Shown here: piece after piece, positions 47,406 through 62,589 of the stretch | Layout of the letters: every line of letters starts with the position of its first letter | How positions within the stretch are numbered: the stretch's first letter is position 1 | NCBI GenBank assembly: GCA_021613535.1 | Contig: CP075496.1 | Location: 8,060,001-8,124,000, forward strand | Length of the DNA: 64,000 nucleotides | DNA from: Adineta vaga | Lineage: Eukaryota > Rotifera | Direction of reading: 5' to 3' | The notes under the pieces: generated by a model | What the model was told of the DNA's origin: nothing | Databases searched by the model: none | The model's input: only the letters and a program-made list of their open reading frames with translations | Position numbers and translations under genes: made by a program

Positions 47406-48738
47406 TTATTTCTTTCCCCATAATGGTATAGAATTATTGTCTGTTCCACTCAATGATCTTTGAATTTGTCCAATTGTATGATCAATAAAATTTTGATGAA
47501 GTCGATTATTTTCATACATTTCAAATGAAAATCTCAACACATCAAGGAATTGTTTAACAACTGTAGAAAATCGTTGAACTGAATATTCATGACCATATGT
47601 ATGCAATAAGTATTTCCACAATAATTCAATGTATACATTTTGACTTCCGAATAAACGAAATGTTCCTAATAATAAACTATCACGGTCAATATCTGTGCCA
47701 TTATTTAACATAGAACAATTCGATGAAAATGCTAATGCTACAAGTAGAAGTTTAAAAACGATTGGATCACAATTTAATTGTTGACAAATTAATTTTGCTT
47801 GTTGAAAAACATCATTGCCATAGAATGGTGAGATCATCATTTCATTTTCAGGTCTATCAAAAACACCTAGTTCACGCATGAAATACATTCCACCAATACA
47901 TAATAGACCGAACATATTACGTTGAAATAATGAAGATTGTTCTGTGGTTGTTAATATCCGAAAATCAGGTATAGAACTAATAAATGATTGTAAAGATTTA
48001 TAGAATGATGACATGAGATGAAATGATGGTGGCACACCATATGGTAATACTATCGATGATGATGATGATGATGATGATGATATTGTAGTACTCATGGTCA
48101 TTGTTTGACGAACTTCTGAAACTGGATTGAATGTATCAAATGCATGGATAACATTAGATATCACTTTCCAATCAGAGGGATTGAGTGTGAAATGACCAGC
48201 GCCATAAGATAAATTTAATGCTGATTGTTCAGGTATAGTCTAAAATACATCAAATATCCAAGATAAAAGCAAGTCTATCGATTTGAAGAAAAAAATATAG
48301 ATTAATATATCCAATTATATCTTTAAAAAAGCTTCTCACTTACCACCACATCCAATTGTTTACTCTTCACTTTTTGTGATTTCTCTTTTTTCTTTGATAA
48401 ATCTTGTTTTCGAATGTGATCAGGATTCATACCTATAGCAAGACATTTGGTAAGTCGACATGCTGCACAAACTTTTCTTGTTAACATATTCACTTCACAA
48501 TGTCCATCATAACGACATGTAATTGGTTTCTGTGAAAAGAAATGTGAATTTAAAAACGAAAATTTCATAGATTTCATACTTTAGATGGAAAACCATTTCG
48601 ACGAAAAAATGTTCGACATGATGAACAAGATATAGCACCATAGTTCATTTTTGGCGAATGATCTTCACACACTAGACATAGATTCATCGTAATGGTAGTT
48701 TGTTTTTTCTCTTGATTATGATCATTCGATGAAGCCAT
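47406..48738 (-). CDS. Nuclear receptor 3 (divergent, atypical P-box)
   Basis: Exons 48580-48738, 48344-48529, 47406-48239; 392 aa, all phase 0. First finger LCLVCEDHSPKMNYGAISC then SSCRTFFRRNGF; the usual Gly after the second Cys is Glu. Second finger TCRYDGHCEV and KVCAACRLTKCLAIGM. A Ser run (about 10 residues, 48046-48080) sits in the loop before the ligand-binding core, coded by a TCA/TCG-type microsatellite. The core has VFKLLLVALAFSSNCSM and SQNVYIELLWKYLLHTYG and the protein ends IPLWGKK. It shares the three-exon plan of the other two. Confidence 0.85.
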
Positions 48739-50652
48739 TAATAAAAATCACTTCTAAATATAATACATATTTTAAGAAAAAAGATGAATTTATTATCGAA
48801 ACGAGTCTAGTATCGTTGAATATCTTATGTTTGTAGAAATTAATTTTCTATTATCTCAATAGTCGTAATCGGTTATTTTAATATGAATGGTGACTTATAT
48901 GAAAAAACAGCTACTTTTCGTACATTATCGTAAAGTTTACAATAGAAAATGATTGATTTTCTTCTCTTTTCTTGTATAGACGGCAACTCTTCTTCATTCT
49001 TTTTCTTGCAATAGAAATCTTCGAAAAATTAAAATGTTCTCTTGACTCTTATTTGAACACAAACGTATCTAACGAATCAAATTATACTTAGAAATATAAA
49101 ATTAAGTTTAAAAATGACTTCTTCTATTTTTTCAATCATTAATTATTATGTAAATATGAAAGATATGAAAAATATGATAGGTGCGTCGAATTGTCAGAAT
49201 AGTAAAAGAAAGCTTGAAAGAACCGTAGGAGTAACAAAAAAATCTTTATAAATAGAAACGATTCTCTTTATATTTAAAATACTATCGAGCAATTATTCAT
49301 TGTAGGCAATGCACTTTTTGTACTATTTTTTGATAGGTGTGGATGATGTTAATTTGAACCCTTGAACAGGAATGACAAATGATAATAGCACATTCTTATA
49401 TTCTGTTAACATATGATCAGAACGAGTATGATACAAGATAGATTTAATATATAATGAAACTTTTTGATTGCATGAATACACAAATGAACAATGAAGTAAA
49501 TCATCTGTTTTCTGCCAATTATATTTTCAATTTGATTTCATATGCGATGAAATAGAGTAGAGTTTATTCATCAATCGAATTTTACTAGATATTGAAGTTA
49601 TAGAACATTTTTAAAGTGTCCTGAAAAGTGTGATGTATCCAACAGAGGTTAGCTATGTCGTGTGAGTATTATTCTCAATTATCGACAAGTAGAAATTTGC
49701 AGCACCATACTAAAGGAATGCTCATGTCAATCTTGCGTGTTCTGTTTGTGATGGAATATTTTAAATGAATAATGTTCGAAAAGGTTCAAAATACCACACT
49801 CATTTTTGTGATGTTGCTAATCTTCTGAAAGATTAAGAAGACATCCGATAGGGACAACAATTAGTACTCGTATATGACAAGCATCAAAATAAGATCTGTA
49901 TGCATTGATTGCTTTACCTCCCATTTAGCTAAAAGTTACTGGAAAGAAAAATGAAACATAAGTAGTAATGTATAGATATTACAGTAAATGATATGGTTTT
50001 TGCCATAATAAATAATATGGAATATAGAAAGGGTGTTATTCAGCATTGTCAATTAAGAATATTGTTTTACTCTCGTTCTTATTCTTTTCGATGTAGTTCG
50101 AAATGCAACATTGTATTGTTATATCGATTTACATGTCTCAATACATCGAATGAAATGAATGATCACCAAGGCAAATACAGCATCATTCGTATATTTTCAT
50201 ATAGACGAAAAATATGTTAGTTTAAGGTATGATTTCTTCACATTAAGTTATCATTCTATATGTTACTTCAATCAAATATCATATTAGCCAAATAAGTCAA
50301 CTGAGTAAAACGCGTATTTTTTACCTTGGAAGTTCGCTGTTGGACGAAGCTTCTCATATTGAACTGAAACATAGACATATTCAATGGTCTCTTGATTATA
50401 ATATGAGATCTTCACAAAGAACAGGTTTATTTTGTTTCTCGATTACAACTATATTTTCATATTAAAATAGATAATAATTCAGCATTTCTAAAATACTTTT
50501 ATTTTTATTCTAAGTAAACACGTTTCTAGTTTAGTAATACTTTATCAAAAGGAAGATCAACAATTTGTCAATGTGAAAACATGCACAGAAGTATAACCGT
50601 TAACAGATAGAGAATGTTTTGTATAAAAACGAATACATACGAGATTGTTAAT
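48739..50652. other. 1.9 kb spacer upstream of receptor 3
   Basis: AT-rich. One possible short minus-strand exon, 50325-50372 (MFQFNMRSFVQQRTSK then GT), has no recognised partner. A donor-like site lies at about 49916-49920, but no reading frame joins the two convincingly. No receptor relic seen. Confidence 0.4.
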
Positions 50653-51217
50653 TTAACGACGATAATAAACAGTTTGATAATTTGACCAAAGAAGTCCAGC
50701 ATTGATTATATATGTTGCAATACAAACTAGACATAAATCTTTGAGAATAAAAGCTAAGATAAAAGCTAAATAGAGTGAACCAACACAAGCTAATACAGAT
50801 GAGAATAGAGCGAATTTGGTAAATAGTGGAATTGGTATTAATCCTAAAATAGAATGAAAATAATGAGACATATAGATGACAAATAAAAAGGATTTTGTTT
50901 TTTACCAAAAAGAATTTGTAAACTATAGAAAATAATACCCAAATTACCATTTGATGCATTCAATTTACTATTTTTACCAAATAAAGTACCAGCAATTCCA
51001 AATCCAGTTCCATATCTATCAACAAAATTACTTTTAATTGATCAATTGAACTGATTTGATCTTACTTGCTGGTTAAAACTTTAGTACAACTTGCATTTGG
51101 CCCTATATCGCACATTGCTTTATATTTTGGATTCTTCTCATGTTGTTTTTTGACGTAAAATGAATATAAAGATGCAATAATACCTGCAATACCTAATAGA
51201 ACTTGTTCAACGATCAT
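50653..51217 (-). CDS. VKORC1: Vitamin K epoxide reductase (VKORC1-like)
   Basis: Exons 51066-51217, 50906-51015, 50653-50843; 150 aa, near the usual 163. Four membrane helices. Loop Cys pair in CDIGPNASCTKVL (Cys43/Cys51 type), then YGTGFGIAGTLFGKNSKLN, then helix 3, and the active-site redox pair CLVC in helix 4 (KDLCLVCIATYIINAGL). The family reduces vitamin K epoxide in the ER membrane for gamma-carboxylation, passing electrons from luminal thioredoxin-like proteins. All four redox Cys are present. VKORC1 versus VKORC1L1 cannot be decided. There is no ER-retention KKXX; the tail ends TVYYRR. Confidence 0.9.
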
Positions 51218-51514
51218 AGTTTTTATTTATCTACAAAAAGCAACGAAGAACTAAGAAAAATAACTTTGATACTTAATTCTCTTCATAGGCACCCGATACA
51301 TATACATACATTGTAGAATAAATAAATTTTGAAAGACACCAAAAAAACCAGAACAATAGAAAATCAAGAAACAAAACACAAGAAAATAGGGAACATATCT
51401 GACTGAAAAATAAAACAAATTTTTTCACACATTGAAAGACATCCAGCAAAATAGAAGAAAAGAATGTTGTTACTGTGAGCATAGATTCAATTAAAATGGT
51501 GAATTATTGAGCAT

Positions 51515-54339
51515 TCAGGAATGAGGCATAATAACGCCGACCATTTCATCAACTTGATAGAGTAAATTAGCACTCAATGGAAGTTGATGTCGATCAGATA
51601 TTGGACGAGATCGACACTAAATTAAAAAGTATATTTGAAAATCTGAATGAAGACTGCTGGCAAATCAAGCTTTTCATCAATGCTATTCGTGACACACATG
51701 TCTTATTTCAATTCTATATGTAACAATTAGTCTGGATCAAGTCTATTTAATTGTGTAGTAAACATCCACAGAGTTTCCTCATTAAAGAGTTAAAAATGGT
51801 AACCAATTGTTAACTTATATCTGTCATTTTGATAAATCAAGTTCTATTATTGCCTTACGATTTGTTTAATCTGATGAATGAAGTTCATACTATTCTACTA
51901 TACAATTCATCTGACAAAAATTCCAATAGATCAGAATGAAATCGATCTTCGAGATTTACCACTACGACACGAGATCATATTGACGCCATCAAAAGAAATT
52001 CTATCTTACGTACATAAATATCTATTCGATAAAAAAAATGCAACTTACACTTGTTCCATTAACTCGTTTCTTTTCGAACGAAACGATATTTTTTTCAATT
52101 TTCACAAGATCTCGACTGACATTGATCAATTCATGTTCACTTTTATGTATTTCTCTATTCTTTTCATTCTCTTGGTTTTCACTAAATGATGTCATGGTAT
52201 TAAAATCCCAAACTTTCTTTCTTAATTTTGCCATTAAAGGTATTATATGTGCTTCAGTTGTAAATATATAATGATTAGCACCATGTTGATTCAAATAATT
52301 CTCTTCATCAAATAACTAAATACATATGGAATTATTCATCAGATATAGATTTTGACTTTTTAACCTTACCAAAAAGAGATATTTGCATGTTTCACTTAGA
52401 AAAAATGATTCCATTCGATCTTCTAATGTTTTATCTCGAACATCATGCACAGTAGCAAAACCACATCTATTGATTAATACAAAAAACAAATGGTCACAAT
52501 CAATGATGAATCAAACAATCACTTTCTCCACCTACTCGACTCGTGTATATGCATTTAAATTATCTAGAATATCTCGACCAACATGTAAATAAAATGGATT
52601 TTTAGTTGCTTGATATAGAAAATATGTTGATTCAATAAATTCTGGTCTTAATGGATAAAATAAAACATCAGGCATTTTGATTTGCCAATTGAATCGTTCA
52701 GGTAAAACACCGAATTTTCTCCAAATTGAATAATATAATGCATGTAAACATATTGCTTCATCAATATCACCACGTAAAACTTGTACAGCAGAGAATGATG
52801 CTTGTAAAGCATCAATCCATGTCGTTGCTAATTGTCCTGTGTGCATGTTAACATTTACAAACATTGGATGAATACCATCTTCATCCATACAATTACCTCG
52901 ACTAAAGTTGCAAAGAAAAAAAAAAGAAAACAAATAATTCAAGATAAAATTATATCGAATAAAACCAACCCTCGACGAAGATACTGTGTAACACTTCGAT
53001 ATGCATCATCGAACATCTGTAGATCAGATTCATCACCAAATAAAATGTAATTCTAAATATACGAAGAAGTTTTTCTACTTTTCTTTCTGTTGGTTAAGAA
53101 AATAAAATTTACTTTAAGAAGATATTCAAAAAAAGAATCAATACCAGCACCAAGACCTGATAATTGACCGAGCCATTCACCACTATTGACATCGATTACA
53201 CTACCTAAAATAAATTATGAATCACTCTTGTGCATGTATACAAGTTTCTAAGTTTGAGAAATAGATATTCGAATCTCTCAATGACAATGCCTGAACTAAA
53301 CTATTCATCTTATACATTTAAGATCTCTACAAACCTAATAGTCCTGTAACATTGTTTCTTTTATCCCATAATGAATTAACTGCACGTCGAGCAACTCGTT
53401 CATAAACTGGATCACCGATAAGACGACTTAAAATACTAAATTCTAATGAGAGTGAACCAGCACCAGCTGTTGATGTATCATTTCTTGATCCATCAACAAT
53501 TCCTGTCATTAAATTGACCTAAAATAAAACAATGAAAAATCGTTCTCGTCGATTTTGAATTGCTCATTCGATCAAACCTACACGAGGAAAAGGTAAACCA
53601 TGTGGTGTATTTTCGAAAGCTGGTAATAATCTCGATGCTAAATCATGTGCAAGATTAAGTAGTTCATTATCATAATCTGCTATTGATAAATTTCCAAATG
53701 GTTGTAATGGATCAACAATTAACAAGTGTGCGGAAAGTAATGCACCAAGTACTCTTTTAAAAACGGAACAAATAGATTCTTATCGAAATGTTCATATTAT
53801 CATTCATACCGAATAGTCGCTTCAAATACTTGAATAGTTGAATTTCTATCGAAATGAACATGATCAATAACAAGTTGAACGGCATGTCGAAATTCGGAAA
53901 CATTGCCCATCACAGCTAAAGTATCCAAACTATCAATTAATGTCAATGAAAATTCTCCAAGTACATCATTGATATTATAATTTTCTCTAAGAATAAAACA
54001 AAAAAATTGATTAGAAAAGATCATGATTTGTTCTTTCTTTTTTCTTTTATCCTACGGTCGTTCACTATCTGGTCCACGACCTCGACAATGAATTGGATCG
54101 AGTTCATCTTGTGGAAAGGCATATTTCATATAGTTATCATAGCCAAATTGAAACATTTCTCGTGCTTTCTCTCGATATTGTAAACGTTCCGACCGAGAGA
54201 AATATAAATAATGTTGATAACGTTGTTCATTGGATATTTTCGTAAAATTAATCGTATTATTTTTAATTAATTCACTCGGATGATAAGCAAATGTCAAAAC
54301 AAATAGAATTAAACTGAAGATAAAGATGAGTAAAGCCAT
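51515..54339 (-). CDS. EDEM1: EDEM, ER degradation-enhancing alpha-mannosidase-like (GH47)
   Basis: Exons 54056-54339, 53810-53986, 53582-53753, 53335-53518, 53113-53204, 52970-53052, 52536-52901, 52370-52466, 52049-52315, 51515-51616; 607 aa, near the 657 of vertebrate EDEM1. An N-terminal signal anchor ([18 protein letters not shown]) is followed by the GH47 barrel: [85 protein letters not shown] and the calcium-site FTTEAH. The short last exon [14 protein letters not shown]...VDEMVGVIM fits the EDEM1 tail. EDEMs trim mannose from misfolded glycoproteins in the ER and hand them to ERAD. The start was taken at the ATG before the anchor; CCATAG at 54361-54366 is an acceptor-like site 27 bp upstream of it. 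Confidence 0.92.
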
Positions 54340-54790
54340 GAAATATCGTGAATACAAATCTAACTATGGATAAAACTGTTGTTGATAGATAAAAGAATTA
54401 TGAGAAGAACTCACCATCGAATTTTACTTTTAACATTTTATTTTTGTTTCTAAACGCGTCACATTTCGAGCCATTCAATGAATAATTGTTACGTGTCTTA
54501 AGACGAAATGTATTAGAGATGATTCATATTGATATTAGCGACGTCTTTTAATAACAAAAATATATCTAACACACTAGTGCATTGAGGAGAAAGTGAAGTA
54601 CGTAAACATACCTCATAGGATGGTTCAGATTGACAACCAATCACGAATGAGAAAGAAAGATTTCTATTTCTTTATTGTTTATTTTCTTTTTCAAGACAAG
54701 CAAGAAGAAGAATGTTATTAAGATATGAAAATCATCTTTGATTTTTTAGATTAGATCGTTTTCTTTTTATCATAAATCATAGCCCAAATT
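54340..54790. promoter_or_regulatory. Bidirectional interval EDEM / eL28
   Basis: 451 bp between divergent start codons. On the minus strand an upstream ATG (about 54428) opens a short frame that ends at a GT donor and would join out of frame with EDEM, so it is either a 5' UTR exon with a small upstream ORF or is not used. No core promoter motif stands out. Confidence 0.4.
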
Positions 54791-55518
54791 ATGGCACGTG
54801 GACGTTAGTTTATCAAAGATGATTTGATTCTTAAGTTTTTGAATATAAATGAATATTTAGGTTTCGATCAAGCTTCATCACACGTTCAATGGATGGTGAT
54901 TCGTAACAATTCATCATTTTTACAAAAGCGAAAATTGGGCACATTAACAACTGTTCGTTGATGATTATATCTTTTTTCTCTCTTAAATTTGATTGTTATT
55001 GATTTTTAAGGAACCAAACAATTTAAAAAATCGTAATAACTTCCGTTTCAATGGTCTCGTTCACCCAAAAGTTGTTGGTGTCGAAGCTGTTAAAGATGGT
55101 AAAGGTGTTGTTTTTACAACTGGCAGTTCAAAAAGTAAGATTCTGATTCAATTTAATTAAAAGATTTATTCGAAAATTTGATTGTTTTAGATACCCGAAA
55201 ACCAGCCAAGCGTTTTCGTAAAACAAAACTTACCAAGGATTCACGTCGTACATTAACAAGTATTCGACGAACCATTCGTCATACACGTTATCGTAAAGAC
55301 CTTAAAATGGTTAGTTGAATATTGTTTTTTGGTATAATTTAGAAAAGCGAATGCATTCTTGTTTCTTCTAGGCTGCTCTTCGTCGTGCCTCAGCATTACT
55401 TCGTGGTCAACGATTAGCTTTAACAACTGCCACACCAACAGCAACTAGTACTAAACGTTCTGGTAAAAATACAACAACAACAACAACAACAGCAGCTAGC
55501 GCAACAGCTAGTTCATAG
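54791..55518 (+). CDS. RPL28: Ribosomal protein eL28
   Basis: Exons 54791-54803, 54861-54952, 55011-55134, 55191-55309, 55372-55518; 164 aa. The conserved N-terminus [19 protein letters not shown] precedes the first visible Met in that frame, so the true start must be upstream. A 13-nt exon (ATG 54791, MARG plus one base) and a 57-nt intron join in phase to give [15 protein letters not shown]. Downstream: [37 protein letters not shown] and the basic C-terminus [19 protein letters not shown] Thr/Ala/Ser-rich tail of about 35 residues, partly from an ACA repeat, is longer than in vertebrates. It is a part of the cytosolic large ribosomal subunit. Confidence 0.92.
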
Positions 55519-56002
55519 ATAAACAAATCTAACATTGATGAAACACAAAAAAAAATTTCTTTGTTTTTCTTCATTTTGATGTTTATTAACAACAAAATAT
55601 TTCATGAAAGAACAGAATAAAATATAACAAAAGAAGAGGAATCATTTTCTTTTATTTCAATATCATATTTATCAAAGAAATCAACAAATCATTTTCATAT
55701 GGAATGAAAATATAATTCAAATATTTTGCTATAAAATATATATTATCATTTGAGAAGTTCTAGTCAACTATTTCATTCCGAGATTGTAGATTCTGATCTA
55801 TAGTTGCCTAGAAAAACTTAAAAATGAAATCTTATTTTCGAAATCGTAGTGAAATACAAAATAGTTTGTTAGTTTCATTCATCATCTGTGTACTTGAAGC
55901 ACTTCTTCAATAAATCACATAAACTGCTATTATACAGAGAAAGAAAAAAGAATAATCATATCAATCAAATCAATATGAACGACAAAATCTGTTATATTTA
56001 AG
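55519..56002. other. Convergent 3' spacer
   Basis: Separates the stops of eL28 (+) and the MFSD11-like gene (-). AT-rich, AATAAA-type signal at about 55617-55622, no exon. Confidence 0.55.
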
Positions 56003-58071
56003 TTATGCAATCGATGATGGATGAGTTTGATGACCAACATTTTCATCGACTTCATCTTCTTGAATAATATTAGTGAGTAAAGGTGTTGTTAAAGCATCGT
56101 CTGTTTCATCGAATAAAACGGCAAAGAAAGCCAAAGTACCAAAGAATAAAAAGATTACAACGATCAATGTTTGCCATTGAATTTCTAATGAACCCGCATA
56201 AAAAAATGCTATAGCAGCCATTAATGACTATAAATATGAAAGAGAGAAGATGTTTTTTGGAAATCTTGTTTCACGAATATTTACTTGAACAAGTTTAAAT
56301 ATTGCAAAAGCTGAAGCAGTCGTTTGTTTATAGCGTGTTGCTAAAACATTCATTAGCTAGACAGAGAGAAATCAAGTTCAATCGTTTTAAATGTTATTTT
56401 TTTCGAAAAATTTACTTGAGTATTTAAACTACTATCACCCAAACCAACAACAAATGATCCAGTAAATGTAATAATTTGACTTGTTGTTGAACTAGAAATG
56501 AATAAATTTAGTATATCTAATGAATTTTCGCATTGATCTACCTGAAATCAAAATATGGTTTTGTTGTGGTTTCTTTCGATGCTGCATCGAAAGGAAAATT
56601 AACAAATACTGAGTAATAATAAAACATTTGTAGAATAAAACCGACAAGAACCATTAATGCTCGTTGTGATGAAGTTTTCGGTTTCGTAATAAAACCAAAT
56701 AAACCACCGCCTAGATAAAAAATACAAGATTTCTTATTCTAATGTAACTATCAATATCAAAAATATCTGTAAATCTTTGCGAATGAGATACCATATATAT
56801 ATATATACTGTTCTAATGAAATTTACCTAAGATCTCTCCACATCCAATAAGTATACCATGTAAACCAATCAATCGTTTTCGTGTATCTAAACAAATAATA
56901 CCAATTCAATACATTTTGAATTTTAAAAAAGAAATTAGAATTTCATTTCTACCTCCATATTTAACATAATGTCCAATACATGTAGCAAAAACTCCTTGAA
57001 AAAGTGTATTTGATAAACCTTTGAGAGAAAGTATTTGTAAAGCAATTGAATAAAACAACATATACATTTATCTACCTGAATAAGCAAATGGAACGAGTAA
57101 TAAAAGCATATTTCGTGTTTTTAATAATCTTCCAGCTACTTTTAATGTATGAACGACATCAGTTAATGTACTTTTTTTCTCTTCTACAATACGACTTAAA
57201 GTATCACGATGTTTCTCAACGTACGAACGCCATATGATAAATATAAATATAACTAAACCAACCGCTGATACAATGGAAAAAACCACAAATAATGGAATTC
57301 GCGTAGCTCGATCAATTATCTGAGCTTTCAATGCGATAAAAACATAAATATTTCCAGCCAAAAGACTATTTTGAGGAAAGAAAGACGGATACATATGAAA
57401 ACAACAATCTATCAACCTACCTGACTTGAAATAGAGCCCAAAAGATTCCAGAATTTCGACTGATAGTTAAATCATCGGAATTATTTGCTAAATAAACTCC
57501 TTGTGCTGTCCATAAAACAGCTGCACCGATTCCGATCAATATCGATACAACATAATATGACCATGTCATTGGATAAATGAATGAAAGGACATAAAGACTA
57601 AACATGAAAATAATTCGTCAATATTGTCAATATTCTACATTACTTACAAATAAGTTGATCCACCGAAAAACATCGAAACAGGTGGACCCAGTATCGAAAC
57701 AATAGCAGGTGCAAATACATTTGTCAAGGCAAAGAATGAATATAAAATAGCCATACTAAAATTAATTCATAAAATTCAGATCGATTTTTAGAAGAAAACA
57801 ATAAATTTATCAAAAAATAGACATGAATACTCTTGAAATCTTTACCTGATGTAACCACTTCCATGAAAACTTGTTCCATTCACTGTTTCATTTTTGACTC
57901 CTTCCAGTACACTTTGCTTTAAATAAAAAGAAGTATGTAAAATAATGATGAATCGCTATCAATCTTTGAGAAAAGTGTTCATACCGATATCATACCAGTG
58001 GCTTGGAATGCTGTAAATAAAACCATAAAAGCTAAGCCCAGTAGAAACACATTAATAAATCGATTATCCAT
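56003..58071 (-). CDS. MFSD11: MFSD11/UNC93-like transporter-fold protein
   Basis: Exons 57985-58071, 57846-57916, 57648-57755, 57421-57597, 57076-57365, 56953-57018, 56827-56886, 56542-56710, 56416-56491, 56285-56356, 56003-56227; 466 aa, phases consistent, close to vertebrate MFSD11 (449). Twelve hydrophobic helices. Family landmarks: GLAFMVLFTAFQATGMI at the start, SFHGSGYISMAILYSFFALT, IGIGAAVLWTAQGVYLANNS, RNSGIFWALFQ, LIGLHGILIGCGEILGGGLF, GSFVVGLGDSSLNTQ and ASAFAIFKLVQSLMAAIAFF. It belongs to the UNC93 branch of the major facilitator superfamily; substrate unknown. The cytoplasmic tail is acidic and has a dileucine-like TPLLTNII. An Asn-rich loop (KNETVNGTS) after helix 1 carries two glycosylation sites, as in MFSD11. 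Confidence 0.92.
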
Positions 58072-59321
58072 GATTGTTACGTTAATTTTTATCTATGCCT
58101 ATATGAATGAACAAAAGGAGAAGATGAAGAAATGATTTTTTGTTTGAATAAGAGTTGAAACGAAGAGATTACTAATGACCTTCTATAACTCATAGAAAGA
58201 TAAGATTGTAAAAAGAAAAAGACGAAGAACAAGAGTTAAAGAAGTATCTTTGTTAACTGAAGAAACGTTTGATCTTGTCACTGCAAAGATACGTTCATTT
58301 TCTAATTAATACATCCGATAAAATAAGACGTAATTGATATAAAAGCGTTTCTAATTGATGATGAGAAAACAACGATGATCTAACCATGTTTACTCGATAT
58401 TTAATTTCAAGATGAAGAGACATATTTTTTTTAAAATAGATTAGAAAATTATTGTTAACATCAAAAAAGAAAGAAAGTTTAAGAATCAAATGATCGATTG
58501 ATGGTTGAAAAACTGTATGGATGTCCATTGACCAAATAAGAACCAATCAAAAAGCATCTTGTTAATTTCGGTTATTTCTCCGATAGCAATAATGTCTTTC
58601 TATCGTTTTGATAAAAGTCTTAATTTAATGTAAAATTTTCAAAATGAAAGCATTGTAAAACTGCGTAGAATATTTCAAATTTTTCATTTCTTGTAAATAA
58701 TATTTATGATGCAACTATTCATTAACACGATTGCTTAGCAAACGAAGAGATTATTGTATTAAAAACCTTAGCGATGAATTTAGATCGTACATGTATGTAA
58801 TAATAGATTCGATACATATTGATTTCGATAAGTACTCCTATCATTTTATGTAGTGCGAGGATTCGACTATATCTCTTGATTTGAGAGATTATAGATACTA
58901 TGCATAATAAACTGTTATTGACATTCTGTGAGATCTGATGGAGTATTTAGTATATCAATTCATTCTCTTCAATAAACTTATCCGAGAAAGATGCTCCTTT
59001 TTCAAATTAGTATTATTAATCATTATTTTTTTGATCAATAACGCATTGTACTGTTCTCAAAGGATAGTCCAATCTATTCAATATTTGACAAGGTCGACAC
59101 ACTTAACGAAGTAGAAAAAGAGTCATATCAGTCTTAAACATACGAATATTAGATTAAACCAAAGATCGATCTGTAAAACTCACTGTATAGCGTCCTCTGC
59201 TTGAAACTTCTCCACAATTGGTTAGAATCTAACTACTGATGACTGACACAGTTATTCTCTTCTCTGTTTATTCACATTTCAGTCTTGATATTTATCGTGC
59301 AAATCGTATTATTACAAAGAA
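58072..59321. other. Divergent spacer MFSD11 / SAM-domain gene
   Basis: 1.25 kb between divergent starts. No exon recognised. TTCACATTTCAG ending at 59282 is an acceptor-like site 39 bases before the SAM-gene ATG. Confidence 0.5.
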
Positions 59322-60590
59322 ATGACATCAGGTAAAAAAGAATGTTGCTTTAAGTTTTTATCCACAAATGAAATTCTTTTACTCATTTTGCAATAGACAC
59401 GTCATTATGGATGAAATTTCTTCTCGAATCAGATTTAACAGCTGATCAGAATACTCTTTTACAATATAGTACAGCATTATCCAAACGATTCAAGACAATT
59501 GACAAACTTTTACGTGTTGATGAGAATGAATTGACTGATCTTGGTATAACAAATCAATACGATCGAAATTGTTTAATTCGACAAGCTCATCTATTAGATG
59601 ATAAAGTAATAAATATTCAAATTATATTTTTCAAGAATCTATTTTTGATTTTATTCAGGAAAATTTACCATTAATTAGGCAATCAACAAGTATGTATATA
59701 CTATAAACCGAAAAACAAACTAATTATTCATTACTAATTTTAGTTTCAAATTATGCAAATGAACATTGGCTTAGTAATAATCAATCAACACCAGTCGATC
59801 CACAATCTAAATGTAATCTATCTCCAGCATTACTCTCTCGAATATCGTTTAATGATCGTTAGTAGACTATTTTCTTTACTTAGCTATTCATTGAATGATG
59901 CATTTCTTTTAGATGCTTCATGTGATGAAGTCACACTTATCAATCCAAATATTTCCAGTGAACATTTTTACACACCAAAACGTGTCGATCATAATGAAAA
60001 ACTTCAAACATTAATCGAATCTGGTCAACAACTTACATCACCTACATCAACTCGTGGTATGCGAATGATCAAATCGATTTCGAGTAACTTGATTTGTTTG
60101 TTTGTCATGATCATTAAGAAAGTCTATTGAATATTCGATTAGATTCAATAGCTTTACAAAAGAAAGTTCTTGTTGGTAATGATCGTTTGAAACGACTTAC
60201 TTTACCACGATCATTAATTAAACGACAGACAGCATTACTTACACAAAAAGTATCGAATCTAACCAATAAACTTATAAATCCATTTGCAAAGAAAAACAAT
60301 AAAAACGATTTGAAATTACATGGAAATACAGACAAACAAAATCGAGAAGTTAAAGAATGCAATGAATATCAAAAAGTAGAAGTTTCAGATCGTAATAATC
60401 TACTAACACATCTCGCTGAAATTGAATCCAAACGTACAGGTAGATACGAAAATCGATATACTATTGATAGTTACATTTTTTGATCGTTTTAGTTTCATCT
60501 ACTCAAACATTTCCTAGCCGAAAATTTAAACTTGGTGCACCAACAAAGTTTCTCACACGTTCACTTGCTAATCATGGTGTTAAAGAATGA
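59322..60590 (+). CDS. SAM-domain protein of unknown role
   Basis: Exons 59322-59331, 59397-59605, 59659-59689, 59744-59857, 59913-60056, 60143-60439, 60493-60590; 300 aa. Residues about 4-85 form a SAM domain: LWMKFLLESDLT, YSTALSKRFKTIDKLLRVDE, ELTDLGITNQYDRNCLIRQA. The L-x-DLGI-x(4)-DR end is typical. The rest is Ser/Thr/Asn-rich, with a basic central part (RLKRLTLPRSLIKRQ, NPFAKKNNKNDLKL) and a C-terminus ending FLTRSLANHGVKE, with no domain I know. SAM domains mediate protein-protein (sometimes RNA) contacts. The 10-nt first coding exon fits by phase. It lies 148 bp before SIRT2 on the same strand. Confidence 0.65.
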
Positions 60591-60717
60591 AAACTTTCTC
60601 CTTTTATTTCATAGTATATTTAAATCTTTCAGTCTTTCATAAATAATTTGTAATACTTATATTTTTTTTTCTTCTCAAACAGTCAGATTTTTTCTTCTAG
60701 ATTTAAATATTTTCTAA

Positions 60718-62589
<1,872 letters not shown>

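Noticed and set aside
50325-50372. Possible small first exon (-) upstream of VKOR
   Set aside because: It has an ATG and a GT donor but no recognisable continuation; too short to support a gene.
54892-54952. eL28 start at the internal Met before VIRNN
   Set aside because: The conserved SSHVQW codons lie upstream in frame, and a 13-nt exon with a 57-nt intron supplies an in-phase ATG at 54791.
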